Counted from the first letter of the stretch, positions 15,366 to 23,240 are shown. The stretch: DNA of 27,147 bases from Bacteroidales bacterium UBA2030 (GCA_002332755.1 DDBO01000225.1:1-27147), one strand, 5' to 3'. A program made the numbers and translations. The notes: generated by a model from the letters alone, not told the origin.

Positions 15366-16787
15366 ATGGAAACTCCCAGGAATAATTCGATGCATCCCCA
15401 GCAAAATGAGGGGGTTTATATTGCAAGTCTTGATATTGGCACAACCAAAATTGCCGCCATGATAGCTCGTCGCGATGCCGCCGGGAAAATTGAAATCGTA
15501 GGTTTCGGCCGAAGCGACTCCTTTGGAGTAAGAAGAGGGGTTGTTGCTAATATTGACGATACCGTAAATGCTATTAAAAACGCCATTGGTGAAGCCGAAA
15601 AGCAGGCCGGGCGCAAAATAAAATATGTACATGTGGGTATTGCCGGTCACCATATTAAAAGCTTACAACATCGGGGAAATATCATTCGAAAAAACGGGGA
15701 TGAAGAAATTTCTGCCAACGATATCGACAGGTTAATCAATGATATGTACAATTTAACCGTTAGCCCTGGTGAAGAAATCATCGATGTTATACCGCAGGAA
15801 TATACCGTTGACGGCGAACCGGGGATTAAAAATCCGGTGGGCATGTTGGGTACCCATCTCGAAGCTAATTTTCATATCATTGTGGGCCAAACTGCTGCAG
15901 CTAAAAATATTTATAAATGTGTCAGGAGAGCAGGGCTTGAGGTAGTTGATCTGATACTTGAACCTCTCGCTTCGGCTGAGGCAACTCTGTCGGATGAAGA
16001 AAAAGAAGCAGGTATCGTACTTGTTGATATAGGAGGCGGAACTACGGATATTGCTATTTTCCAGGATAATATCATCCGCCATACCGCTGTCATTCCTCTG
16101 GGGGGAGAGGTGATTACTGAAGATGTGAAAGACGGTTGTTCCATTATTAAAAAATTCGCCGAAGAAGTAAAGGTAAAGTATGGCTCTGCCCTGGCCAGCG
16201 AAAACAGTGATAGCGATGTTGTGTCAATTCCTGGTCTAAGGGGCAGGCAAAGCAAAGAAATTACCCTACGTAATCTGGCTTCTATCATTCAGGCAAGAAT
16301 GGAAGAAATCATTGAATACGTTTACCGTGAAATACAAGCTACCGGTTTAGAAAAAAAACTTATCGGGGGCATTGTTCTTACCGGTGGAGGCGCTATGCTC
16401 AAGCACCTGAGTTTACTTACAGAATATATGACAGGGATGGAAACCCGGATTGGTTATCCCAATGAACATTGTGCAGCCACTACACCAAAACATTTAAGTT
16501 CTCCGATGTATTCTACAGGAATAGGTCTTTTATTGCTTGGCTTTAAAAGAATGGATAAGGACTTGAAACGGAGAGAAATCTTGCAGGTAGGGCAGCCCGT
16601 AAGCGAAGAAAACGCTGAGCCTGTTATTTCCTCAGCTCCATCCAATCCTGGGAGCCAAACACCACCCGATAATGCTAAAAATGAACCTGTACAAAACCCG
16701 GAACCCGCTCCCGTTCCAGGCAAGCGGCGCAAATCGTTTCTGGAGCGTATGCAGGATTGGTTTAATGATAGTGATGAAAATTATTGA
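15366..16787 (+). CDS. ftsA: Cell division protein FtsA
   Basis: This 473-aa actin-like ATPase tethers FtsZ to the membrane. Phosphate-1 is at LDIGTTKIAAMI (22-33), phosphate-2 at LVDIGGGTTDIAIF (219-232) and the adenosine motif at LTGGGAML (338-345). After the folded core there is a proline-rich linker (about 412-452), then a basic amphipathic C-terminal helix with KRRKSFLERMQDW (453-465), expected to bind the membrane. The family is usually about 420 residues; the linker accounts for the difference. The gene starts 1 bp after ftsQ. The following 94-bp gap to ftsZ is the largest gap inside the cluster, so ftsZ may also have its own promoter. Confidence 0.96.
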   Translation: METPRNNSMHPQQNEGVYIASLDIGTTKIAAMIARRDAAGKIEIVGFGRSDSFGVRRGVVANIDDTVNAIKNAIGEAEKQAGRKIKYVHVGIAGHHIKSLQHRGNIIRKNGDEEISANDIDRLINDMYNLTVSPGEEIIDVIPQEYTVDGEPGIKNPVGMLGTHLEANFHIIVGQTAAAKNIYKCVRRAGLEVVDLILEPLASAEATLSDEEKEAGIVLVDIGGGTTDIAIFQDNIIRHTAVIPLGGEVITEDVKDGCSIIKKFAEEVKVKYGSALASENSDSDVVSIPGLRGRQSKEITLRNLASIIQARMEEIIEYVYREIQATGLEKKLIGGIVLTGGGAMLKHLSLLTEYMTGMETRIGYPNEHCAATTPKHLSSPMYSTGIGLLLLGFKRMDKDLKRREILQVGQPVSEENAEPVISSAPSNPGSQTPPDNAKNEPVQNPEPAPVPGKRRKSFLERMQDWFNDSDENY

Positions 16788-16881
16788 ATATCAATGCTTT
16801 GAGGCATGATTTTATTAACAATTTAGTGTTTAAAAATAATACCCTATTACCGTAAAAATCAATAAATAAGCAGTTAAATTT
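16788..16881 (+). promoter_or_regulatory. ftsA-ftsZ intergenic region, possible ftsZ promoter or leader
   Basis: This 94-bp AT-rich gap is the only break longer than 12 bp between mraZ and ftsZ. A TTTG occurs at 16798-16801, but no clear TAnnTTTG lies at the right distance downstream; AATTTAG is the nearest. I see no hairpin. A separate ftsZ promoter is plausible from the spacing but not shown by sequence. Confidence 0.3.
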
Positions 16882-18465
16882 ATGCCAACCAATAATTCCG
16901 AAATTTCTGAAAATAATATGAAACCTAATAACACCGACAATATGATAAAATTTGAGGCACACGGGAAAAAATCTTCCATTATTAAGGTGATTGGTGTGGG
17001 TGGTGGCGGCAACAATGCCGTTAATCACATGTATAACCAGGGAATTGTTGATGTAGATTTTATTCAATGCAATACCGATAAACAGATATTAGATTCCAGT
17101 CCTATTCCGGTGAAAATACAGTTGGGCACCTCGGGATTAGGGGCCGGCAATAAACCAGAAGTAGGGAGAAAGGCCGCTGAGGAATCGATTGAGCAGATTA
17201 GAGAGGTTCTTGAAAAAGACACCAAAATGTTGTTTATAACGGCCGGAATGGGTGGAGGTACCGGTACTGGAGCTGCCCCTGTAATTGCCAGTGTTGCCCG
17301 CGAGCTCGATATTCTTACAGTGGGTATTGTTACCATTCCTTTTTCATTCGAAGGACGTAAGCGAAAGCAGCAGGCCGAAATAGGAATTGCCGAATTGCGA
17401 AAATATGTAGATACTCTTCTGGTAATCAATAATGACAAATTGCGGGAGTTTTGGGGCAACCTATCGCTCAGGCAGGCTTTTGCCAAGGCCGACGATGTAC
17501 TTACCCGTGCCGCCAAAGGTATTGCCGAAATTATCACTGTTAAGGCTTATGTGAATGTTGATTTTGAAGATGTTAAAACCGTCATGAAAGATTCCGGTAA
17601 AGCCCTTATGGGTTCGAGTCGGGCATCAGGCGATGGCAGAGCATTGAAAGCCGCTATGGAAGCACTCAATTCTCCATTGCTCGATGATAATACTATCAGC
17701 GGAGCTCGCAACATGTTGCTTTATATTTCCAGTGGTAAGCAAAACGAAATTACCATGGACGAGGTCACCGAAATCACCACTTATATTCAGGATAACGCCG
17801 GTAACGATGTGGATATAATCTGGGGAGTAGGCTACGATGATGAATTGGGAGAGGATATTGCCATCACCCTTATTGCTACCTCGTTTGAGCCTAAAAAAAC
17901 AGTTGAGCCTCAAACTCCCAAAGTGGTTCATACGCTTGACGACGAGACACCCGAATCTCTGAATCCCTTATCCGAAGATGCTAAAACGGTTGAACCTATT
18001 CTGATTAAAACTACTCGACCGGTTTCAGAATCCGAATCTCAGGCTCCTGCTGAACCGCGCAGCCCTGGTCGTGTTTTTACCCTTTTCGACGAGCCAGAAA
18101 ACAATGGCAGCGAGCTTAAACCCGACGTTTCGACTTTTCCTGCCGAAGCAGGGCCCATGCTTAAGACTTCTTCTGAGCCATCCAGCTCCCAACCTATGTA
18201 TGGCAAGGCTACTCCGGCTGTTGATCCCATCAAATCGAACGAAAGAGTAGCACGGCTCAAAGGAATGAGTTCTATCTTTTCTGATCCACTCGATGAAGAA
18301 ACTCTGCAAACCCTCGAAACCGTGCCTGCCTTCAAAAGAAGAGGAACTCAACTGAATCCTCCTCCCCCGGCAGAAGAAAAGCTGGCACCCAAAAATATCG
18401 TTGTAAACGGCCCTAATGGCCCTGAAATTCGCAGTAATCCATACCTCTTCGACAATCCCGACTAA
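16882..18465 (+). CDS. ftsZ: Cell division protein FtsZ
   Basis: This 527-aa tubulin-like GTPase forms the division ring. The nucleotide-binding core begins at KVIGVGGGGNNAVNHM (35-50), and the tubulin signature is GGGTGTG (124-130). NNDKLREFWGNLSLRQAF (183-200) and KADDVLTRAAKGI (202-214) include the T7-loop region. The core ends near residue 340. A long, acidic, proline-rich linker (about 340-510) follows, making the protein longer than the usual 380-400 residues. The C-terminal peptide IRSNPYLFDNPD (516-527) differs from the proteobacterial tail and matches the Bacteroidota DN-(V/P)-D style. I kept the ATG at 16882; ATGs at codons 13 and 21 are alternatives and would not affect the core. 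Confidence 0.96.
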   Translation: MPTNNSEISENNMKPNNTDNMIKFEAHGKKSSIIKVIGVGGGGNNAVNHMYNQGIVDVDFIQCNTDKQILDSSPIPVKIQLGTSGLGAGNKPEVGRKAAEESIEQIREVLEKDTKMLFITAGMGGGTGTGAAPVIASVARELDILTVGIVTIPFSFEGRKRKQQAEIGIAELRKYVDTLLVINNDKLREFWGNLSLRQAFAKADDVLTRAAKGIAEIITVKAYVNVDFEDVKTVMKDSGKALMGSSRASGDGRALKAAMEALNSPLLDDNTISGARNMLLYISSGKQNEITMDEVTEITTYIQDNAGNDVDIIWGVGYDDELGEDIAITLIATSFEPKKTVEPQTPKVVHTLDDETPESLNPLSEDAKTVEPILIKTTRPVSESESQAPAEPRSPGRVFTLFDEPENNGSELKPDVSTFPAEAGPMLKTSSEPSSSQPMYGKATPAVDPIKSNERVARLKGMSSIFSDPLDEETLQTLETVPAFKRRGTQLNPPPPAEEKLAPKNIVVNGPNGPEIRSNPYLFDNPD

Positions 18466-18479
18466 TCTCTCTAAATCGT

Positions 18480-18487
18480 TAATTTTG
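18480..18487 (+). promoter_or_regulatory. Candidate Bacteroidota -7 element for yqeY
   Basis: TAATTTTG matches TAnnTTTG exactly and ends 16 bp before the yqeY ATG, in the 38-bp gap after ftsZ. No clear -33 TTTG is seen at the expected distance, which would fall inside the end of ftsZ. If used, the leader would be very short. The same decamer, TTAATTTTGC, precedes the acyltransferase operon. Confidence 0.35.
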
Positions 18488-18503
18488 CCCAAAAAATTTT
18501 TCT

Positions 18504-18959
18504 ATGTCGCTAGAAACCCTAATCAACAATGACATGAAAGCTGCCATGATAGCCAAAGATATGCGCAAGCTTGAGGCTATCAGGGGTATAAAGGCTGCTC
18601 TTTTACTGGAAAAAACCGGTAAAGATGTATCAGGAGGAGAAATTCCGGAGGAAGTAGAGGTAAAGATGCTACAGCGCCTGGCCAAGCAACGCCGCGAAGC
18701 CGCAGCTATCTATTCCGAAAAAGGGCGAAATGACCTTGCAGAAGAAGAATTATACCAACTCTCGATCATCGAGTCGTACCTCCCTAAGCAATTATCGGAA
18801 GAGGAAATCAGGGAGAAACTGAAAGAAATCATAGCCCAAACCGGTGCCTATTCCATAAAAGATATGGGAAAGGTAATGGGAATGGCTTCCAAAGCTTTTG
18901 CCGGTAAGGCCGACAATAAGCTTGTATCAGATATCGTACAGCAGATGCTGGGTGCCTGA
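18504..18959 (+). CDS. yqeY: GatB/YqeY domain-containing protein
   Basis: This 151-aa all-helical protein corresponds to the YqeY family, which resembles the tRNA-binding tail domain of GatB, the subunit of Asp/Glu-tRNA amidotransferase. Typical features are the N-terminal LINNDMKAAMIAKDMRKLEAIR (6-27), YLPKQLSEEEI near the middle, and MGKVMGMASKAFAGKADNKLV near the C-terminus. The length of about 150 is normal. A role in tRNA handling is inferred from the domain; no exact function is established. It follows ftsZ by 38 bp and may be read from the dcw operon or from the nearby candidate promoter. Confidence 0.92.
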   Translation: MSLETLINNDMKAAMIAKDMRKLEAIRGIKAALLLEKTGKDVSGGEIPEEVEVKMLQRLAKQRREAAAIYSEKGRNDLAEEELYQLSIIESYLPKQLSEEEIREKLKEIIAQTGAYSIKDMGKVMGMASKAFAGKADNKLVSDIVQQMLGA

Positions 18960-18960
18960 G

Positions 18961-19014
18961 TGCATACTCTGCATACAATAGAATTAGCGCTGTTCACTGA
19001 CATGCATTTGTCAG
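18961..19014 (+). repeat. Direct repeat and inverted repeat upstream of the MOSC gene
   Basis: TGCATAC occurs twice (18961-18967 and 18970-18976) with a 9-bp period. A perfect 6-bp inverted repeat follows: CTGACA (18997-19002), loop TGCATT, TGTCAG (19009-19014). The loop repeats the TGCAT core. All lie in the 71-bp gap between yqeY and the MOSC gene, so an operator is possible. The hairpin is followed by AAAAA, not T residues, so it does not look like a terminator on the plus strand. Confidence 0.4.
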
Positions 19015-19030
19015 AAAAATCTTTCATTTC

Positions 19031-19483
19031 ATGCAAAAGATCATTAAAATTGTCTCTGTAAATATTTCCGAGCAAAAAGGGACCGTGAAACATCCCTGCG
19101 ATTCCATTTTGCTTAATTCTCAGGGTGTAGAAGGCGATGCACATGCAGGCAAATGGCATAGGCAGGTAAGCCTGCTGGGAGTTGAAAGCATTGCCCGTTT
19201 TGAAGAACAAAGTGGACGTAAGCTGCACTATGGTGAATTTGCCGAAAATATCACTACCCAAGGTATGGAACTTTACAATACCCAGCCGGGGGATAGATTT
19301 GTAGGCGATGAAGTGGAACTTGAAGTTACGCAAATAGGTAAAAAATGCCATGGCACGGCATGTGCCATTTTTGTTGAAGTTGGCGACTGTGTAATGCCCC
19401 GTGAGGGTATTTTCTGCAAGGTGATTAAAGGAGGGAGGCTTGCCCCGGGTATGGAGCTTACCTATTTTCCCAAGAATTCCTAA
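19031..19483 (+). CDS. MOSC domain-containing protein
   Basis: This 150-aa protein consists of a single MOSC (molybdenum cofactor sulfurase C-terminal) domain. The family landmarks are GVEGDAHAGKWHRQVSLL (32-49), GEFAENITTQG (68-78) and the cysteine block KKCHGTACAIF (104-114), followed by REGIFCKV (124-131). MOSC domains bind molybdopterin or take part in sulfur/metal transfer to molybdoenzymes; small stand-alone forms like this are not well characterised. The MogA-like gene begins 3 bp after it, so a role in molybdenum-cofactor maturation is a strong inference from context. Cys106 and Cys111 are candidates for the reactive cysteine. Confidence 0.9.
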   Translation: MQKIIKIVSVNISEQKGTVKHPCDSILLNSQGVEGDAHAGKWHRQVSLLGVESIARFEEQSGRKLHYGEFAENITTQGMELYNTQPGDRFVGDEVELEVTQIGKKCHGTACAIFVEVGDCVMPREGIFCKVIKGGRLAPGMELTYFPKNS

Positions 19484-19486
19484 ATC

Positions 19487-20005
19487 ATGGCATTGAATAT
19501 CGACACACACACGTTTAGGATATGGGTGGTTACTCTCAGCGACAGAGCCAGCCGGGGAACCTATGAAGATTTGAGCGGCCCCGAAGCAGTACGGTTACTT
19601 ACGTTTTTTTTTGAAACAAGGGGTTGGAAAGCCGAGTTTAAAACCTATGTTATCCCCGACGATGCGCAGCAATTGCTTTTTATTGCTCACGGAGCAATTG
19701 AGGAAGGAATAGATTTGCTGGTTACTTCAGGAGGCACTGGTATAGGGCCTCGCGACATTACTCCCGATACCCTTCTGCCATTGCTCGATAAGCAAATAAC
19801 TGGTGTAATGGATTTTATTCGGCTAAAATACGGAGCCGAAAAGCCTGCTGCCTTGCTGTCGAGAGCCATTGCTGGTATAGCTGGCAAAACACTTGTTTAT
19901 ACCCTCCCGGGAAGCCCTAAAGCTGTAAAGGAATACCTTACGGAAATTATCCAGGGACTTGAGCATACTTTTTACATGCTTCATGGAATTGACCGCCATG
20001 GATGA
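19487..20005 (+). CDS. mog: Molybdopterin adenylyltransferase (MogA/MoaB family)
   Basis: This 172-aa protein is expected to transfer AMP from ATP to molybdopterin before molybdate insertion. TLSDRASRGTYEDLSGP (16-32) matches the MogA N-terminal block. TSGGTGIGPRDITPDT (80-95) is the family nucleotide/pterin-binding motif, and LPGSPKA (140-146) is the C-terminal signature. The length fits stand-alone MogA/MoaB, not the fused MoeA or MoaC forms. MogA is favoured over MoaB by the SDR-S-G-YED pattern. It starts 3 bp after the MOSC gene and overlaps the following acetyltransferase by 8 bp. No other cofactor genes (moaA, moaC, moeA) are in the window. Confidence 0.9.
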   Translation: MALNIDTHTFRIWVVTLSDRASRGTYEDLSGPEAVRLLTFFFETRGWKAEFKTYVIPDDAQQLLFIAHGAIEEGIDLLVTSGGTGIGPRDITPDTLLPLLDKQITGVMDFIRLKYGAEKPAALLSRAIAGIAGKTLVYTLPGSPKAVKEYLTEIIQGLEHTFYMLHGIDRHG

Positions 20006-20498
20006 GAATCTTCAGATTTCAATAGTAGAAGCCACTCCTGCAGATGTCGACGACATCGCAAAGCTCATCAGGGAGCTTGCTGCCTATGAAAAAGCTCCGG
20101 ATGAGGCTATTCTTACTGCTTCCGATTTGCTGAGAGATGGTTTTGGCGATCATCCTGCCTTTCATGTATTGCTTGCTAAAGCAAACGGGGAAACTGTGGG
20201 CATGGCATTTTGGTTTTTTACTTATTCCACCTGGAAAGGGAAGGAATTGTACCTCGAGGACTTGGTTGTAAAAGAAGCCTGGCGCCGCAGGGGCATCGGA
20301 CGGTTGCTATTCGAGGAATTGCTGAACCTGGCGTATCAGTACAAGGTTAAGCGTATGCGATGGCAGGTGCTCCATTGGAATGAGCCGGCCTTTCATTTCT
20401 ATCGTAAATATCGGGCAGCGACATCGGATCAATGGTTGAATTGTATGCTGACAAGCCATGATATTTCCAGATTAATTGAAAATAAATCGCATGAATGA
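19998..20498 (+). CDS. GNAT family N-acetyltransferase (SSAT/diamine-acetyltransferase-like)
   Basis: With the ATG at 19998 the protein is 166 aa. Upstream in-frame options (ATG 19983, TTG 19959) would add residues not typical of the family and increase the overlap with mog. The acetyl-CoA loop is RRRGIG (96-101), following YLEDLVVKEAW (85-95). WQVLHWNEPAFHFYRK (122-137) contains the conserved W-N-x-P-A-x-x-F-Y motif; Tyr135 is the likely general acid. These features place it with spermidine/spermine or thialysine acetyltransferases. The substrate is therefore probably a polyamine or lysine analogue, but this is not certain. It overlaps mog by 8 bp and the HD gene by 4 bp. Confidence 0.88.
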   Translation: MDENLQISIVEATPADVDDIAKLIRELAAYEKAPDEAILTASDLLRDGFGDHPAFHVLLAKANGETVGMAFWFFTYSTWKGKELYLEDLVVKEAWRRRGIGRLLFEELLNLAYQYKVKRMRWQVLHWNEPAFHFYRKYRAATSDQWLNCMLTSHDISRLIENKSHE

Positions 20499-21049
20499 TG
20501 GATAGGGAAAAAGCGCTGGAATTATTACATAAGAACATTAAGAATCCGCGTATGATTATGCACTGCCTGGCTTCAGAGGCTGTAATGCGCGCCTTGGCCC
20601 GGCATTTGGGTGAGGATGAAGAAAAATGGGGACTGGCTGGTCTGCTCCACGATCTGGATGTTGAATATACCCATGCCGATCCAACGACGCACGGTCCGAC
20701 GGCTGCTGCCTGGCTCAGCGAAATGGGCGTTGATTCTGAAATTACCGACGCTATTCGCATGCACAACGAAATGGCTACAGGCTTACCCCGTACTACACGA
20801 TTTCAGCATGCTCTGGCGGCCGGAGAAACTATTACCGGCCTTATCAACGCTACGGTTCTCGTATATCCCGATAAGAACATCCATTCGGTGAAGGCCAAAT
20901 CCATCGTCAAGCGTATGAAGGAGAAGGCTTTTGCGGCCAGTGTAAAGCGCGAAAACATCATGGAGTGCGAAGCCATAGGCCTGCCTGTCGATCAGTTTGC
21001 CTCGCTGGCCCTGGAGGCTATGCAGCAAATGCCCGATTATACACCCTAA
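20495..21049 (+). CDS. HD-domain metal-dependent phosphohydrolase family protein
   Basis: This 184-aa protein has an HD-type metal-binding pattern: His23, the His52-Asp53 pair in GLLHDLD (49-55), His66 and His90. This fits a single-domain HD hydrolase of the HDIG type. The substrate cannot be read from sequence; such proteins may hydrolyse nucleotides or other phosphate esters. The gene starts within an ATGATG at 20495, so either Met1 or Met2 could be used; the first overlaps the acetyltransferase stop. It precedes the FtsB-like gene by 11 bp. No partner domain is fused to it. Confidence 0.82.
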   Translation: MMDREKALELLHKNIKNPRMIMHCLASEAVMRALARHLGEDEEKWGLAGLLHDLDVEYTHADPTTHGPTAAAWLSEMGVDSEITDAIRMHNEMATGLPRTTRFQHALAAGETITGLINATVLVYPDKNIHSVKAKSIVKRMKEKAFAASVKRENIMECEAIGLPVDQFASLALEAMQQMPDYTP

Positions 21050-21060
21050 ACGAAACGGCC

Positions 21061-21363
21061 ATGAAAAACCCTACCCTCACAGGCGTTGCACGCTGGCCCC
21101 TCAGGCACTACCGCTGGATTCTTCTGGGGGTGTTCCTCGTTTACATGATTTTTTTTGATCGCTACAGCGTCATCAACCAGGTAAAGATCCACAGGGAGTT
21201 GCGGGAGTTGCAAAGCAAATCGGAGTGGTACAGGCAGCAAACCAGGGCTTACCGGGAGCAGTTGCAGCAGGTGCTCAACAATGCCGAAGCCACCGAACGC
21301 TTCGTGCGCGAAAACTACCTTATGCAACGCCCCGGCGAAAAAGTCTTCCTCATCGACCGCTAA
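21061..21363 (+). CDS. FtsB/DivIC-like septum formation initiator protein
   Basis: I chose the ATG at 21061, giving 100 aa. The frame is open further upstream, but that stretch overlaps the HD gene and would spoil the expected topology. The protein has a short basic cytoplasmic segment, a transmembrane helix (about 18-33), a heptad-rich coiled coil (about 38-73) and the C-terminal block ERFVRENYLMQRPGEKVFLI (79-98), typical of FtsB/DivIC proteins. It should pair with the FtsL-like protein encoded at 4253 and with FtsQ. It lies about 2.6 kb after ftsZ as the last gene of a metabolic operon, so its expression may be linked to those genes. Confidence 0.88.
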   Translation: MKNPTLTGVARWPLRHYRWILLGVFLVYMIFFDRYSVINQVKIHRELRELQSKSEWYRQQTRAYREQLQQVLNNAEATERFVRENYLMQRPGEKVFLIDR

Positions 21364-21411
21364 ATTATGTAGCCAGAAGCCTACGGCCCTTTCGATTTTT
21401 TGGTAGCTCCA

Positions 21412-23190
21412 TCATTTTACTATCATTAGTTTTCCGTCAGCCAACGACTGATGTTTTGATAGGAGGCGAAACATATAAATATGGGCAGGTAAACTGCTGA
21501 CATCAATCTGCATGCTTTTGCTCCTATCGGGCCAGTTGAAGGATTTGACCAGCCGGCCTGATACGTCGTAAATATTGACAACCATATCCGCTGGCCAGAT
21601 ATAGTTGGCCCGCACCAATGCACCGTAAGGCGTTGGGGTTTCGGTTACCCAGGCTTCCGGAAGTTCGATGGTTACCCAAGAATTGGCAGGGTTAGGGAAA
21701 ATACGGAGTTTCCGAGCATTAGGATCAGTCATTATTTCATCGAGTCCTACTATCAACCTGCAATCTAATTTCAGGGTATCGGAGCGGATGGGATGGGGGC
21801 AGAGGCTGTCGTAAACAAGGGGCCGCAGGTCAAGAGTATCGTGTTCAAGTTCCGGGGTAAGTTTGTCTATCAGCATATCAAACTTATTGATACTACTGGT
21901 CCAGTTCCAGCCTGCGCTGACAAATTTATTATCAGAGGTTTTGATAGAATAATTGAGCAAACCATCATTCCAGACGGGTATTTCGAGGTGTTGGTTTTTT
22001 AAAACCGTACCCGAAGTATCAATAAGCATAGCGTTCTGATAACCAACATTATTTCCACCCCAGGAATCGAGGACAAAAAAAGTATGGTCATTGGCACAAA
22101 CCAAAGTTTGAATGCCCGAGTAAGCATTATTTTGGGTGTTTTCATCGATGAGGTAATAAGCCATGGGGTATCCCCCTTTATGCATCTGGAACAGGCAGGA
22201 AGGGAAAGGTGTAAACGAAGTCCCATTGAAATATCTTACACTCCCCCCAACCCAGAAATTTCCATTAGCATCCCGACAAAAAGCGTTTCCAGACGTGACA
22301 ATATCAGTAAGATATTCATACGAAAGGGGCCTCACCCAATCCTCTCCACCCGTACTGTCAATCATAAACATGATGGGTTCCCAGGCCCAGGCAACATTTG
22401 GGTTTAATGTGTCTTTCAACCCGCCATCAGCCCCGATCAGCATATTGCCGGGAGGAGATGGTATAAGTTTCATACCTGTTTCATCGGCGGTTTTGCTACC
22501 GGGGCCCTGCGGGTAAAACTGTTTCCACTTCAGGTTGCCTAAGGCATCGAAGCAGTAAATCCATACGCGCTGATTGAGATAATTCAAATTCCCATAAAAC
22601 GCTAACAGCCAGATGTCTCCGTTTTCGGCTTCAATAGCATCCATCCCGTAATCTACTGAGTAGATATTCTGAATAATGCTGCACCATTCTTTTTCACCAC
22701 AGGCATTCACTTTCATGATAAAAGCATCTGTGCAGTAAGGGTCATAGGCACAATGTTCGATGGCATAGGTGCCACCGGATAGTATAAAGCCGCCATCAGC
22801 ACAGGTTTGCAGCCCTATCCCGAAAGAATAAACCTCGGGATAAACCGGTGCCTGACTTCCAAGGTAGCTGACCCATTTTTGCCATAAAATATTCCCGTTT
22901 ACATCAGTTTTTAGGACGAAGGGGTAGTTTTTATAATAATAACCATTGTAAATATTACCACATTCATTGCCCATGAATAAATAGCCTTTATCATAGGCTT
23001 CATTTGCAATCTCAAGTAAATCAACTTGAGGCGTTGGATATATTTTGGGCCAAACCTGGTATTGAGGAGTAAACGGCTTGTCGGACGGCACAGCGGGAGG
23101 CGATATTCGGAGGATATGGCGGGGAAAAGGCTGGCTGGTTGCCCTAAAGATGGAAAATAATGCGAGAAGTAAAAAGATAAACTTTTTCAT
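21412..23190 (-). CDS. T9SS type A sorting domain-containing secreted protein, probable beta-propeller-like repeats
   Basis: This 592-aa protein begins with a signal peptide (MKKFIFLLLALFSIFRATSQ, 1-20). The middle (about 40-470) contains repeated units of the GGF(I/V)LSGGT and DVNGNILWQK / DALGNLKWKQ type. Such units recur in Bacteroidota beta-propeller or delta-60-like proteins. The C-terminal sorting domain (about 494-592) starts with RIFPNPANSW, continues with NIYDVSGRLVKSF and ends GKLMIVK. It has an insertion of about 24 residues after the first strand. The protein is therefore predicted to cross the outer membrane through T9SS and be surface-attached or released. Its molecular role is unknown. 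It starts 18 bp after the hairpin that closes the upstream protease gene. Confidence 0.82.
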   Translation of the reverse strand: MKKFIFLLLALFSIFRATSQPFPRHILRISPPAVPSDKPFTPQYQVWPKIYPTPQVDLLEIANEAYDKGYLFMGNECGNIYNGYYYKNYPFVLKTDVNGNILWQKWVSYLGSQAPVYPEVYSFGIGLQTCADGGFILSGGTYAIEHCAYDPYCTDAFIMKVNACGEKEWCSIIQNIYSVDYGMDAIEAENGDIWLLAFYGNLNYLNQRVWIYCFDALGNLKWKQFYPQGPGSKTADETGMKLIPSPPGNMLIGADGGLKDTLNPNVAWAWEPIMFMIDSTGGEDWVRPLSYEYLTDIVTSGNAFCRDANGNFWVGGSVRYFNGTSFTPFPSCLFQMHKGGYPMAYYLIDENTQNNAYSGIQTLVCANDHTFFVLDSWGGNNVGYQNAMLIDTSGTVLKNQHLEIPVWNDGLLNYSIKTSDNKFVSAGWNWTSSINKFDMLIDKLTPELEHDTLDLRPLVYDSLCPHPIRSDTLKLDCRLIVGLDEIMTDPNARKLRIFPNPANSWVTIELPEAWVTETPTPYGALVRANYIWPADMVVNIYDVSGRLVKSFNWPDRSKSMQIDVSSLPAHIYMFRLLSKHQSLADGKLMIVK

Positions 23191-23207
23191 AACAAAAAAT
23201 TTTTTAA

Positions 23208-23240
23208 AATGGGGGGAAGGGTTGGTCTCTTCCCCCCATT
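23208..23240 (-). terminator. Strong hairpin terminator after the S8 protease gene
   Basis: A perfect 12-bp stem, AATGGGGGGAAG (23208-23219) and CTTCCCCCCATT (23229-23240), encloses a 9-nt loop. Read on the minus strand it begins 9 bp after the protease stop codon and is followed by TTTAAAAAATTTTTTG, so it resembles an intrinsic terminator with an interrupted T tract. The start of the 592-aa gene lies only 17 bp beyond the stem. The hairpin may therefore attenuate transcription into that gene or separate the two units. Confidence 0.8.

Noticed and set aside
18848..19510. A 220-codon minus-strand frame across yqeY, the MOSC gene and the start of mog.
   Set aside because: It lies opposite three recognised genes, its translation shows no family features, and it crosses the intergenic gap without a start or promoter context.
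19959..19997. Longer N-terminus for the acetyltransferase from TTG 19959 or ATG 19983.
   Set aside because: The added residues are encoded inside mog and do not resemble the family N-terminus; ATG 19998 gives a normal length and a minimal overlap.
20965..21060. Longer N-terminus for the FtsB-like protein reaching into the HD gene.
   Set aside because: It would add 32 residues overlapping a gene with clear motifs and place an unusual segment before the membrane helix; ATG 21061 gives the normal family length.
21369..21400. Possible plus-strand terminator after the FtsB-like gene (GTAGCC / GCCTAC followed by a T-rich stretch).
   Set aside because: The stem has a mismatch and only four continuous pairs, and the T run begins several bases later. 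Support is too weak to list as a feature.
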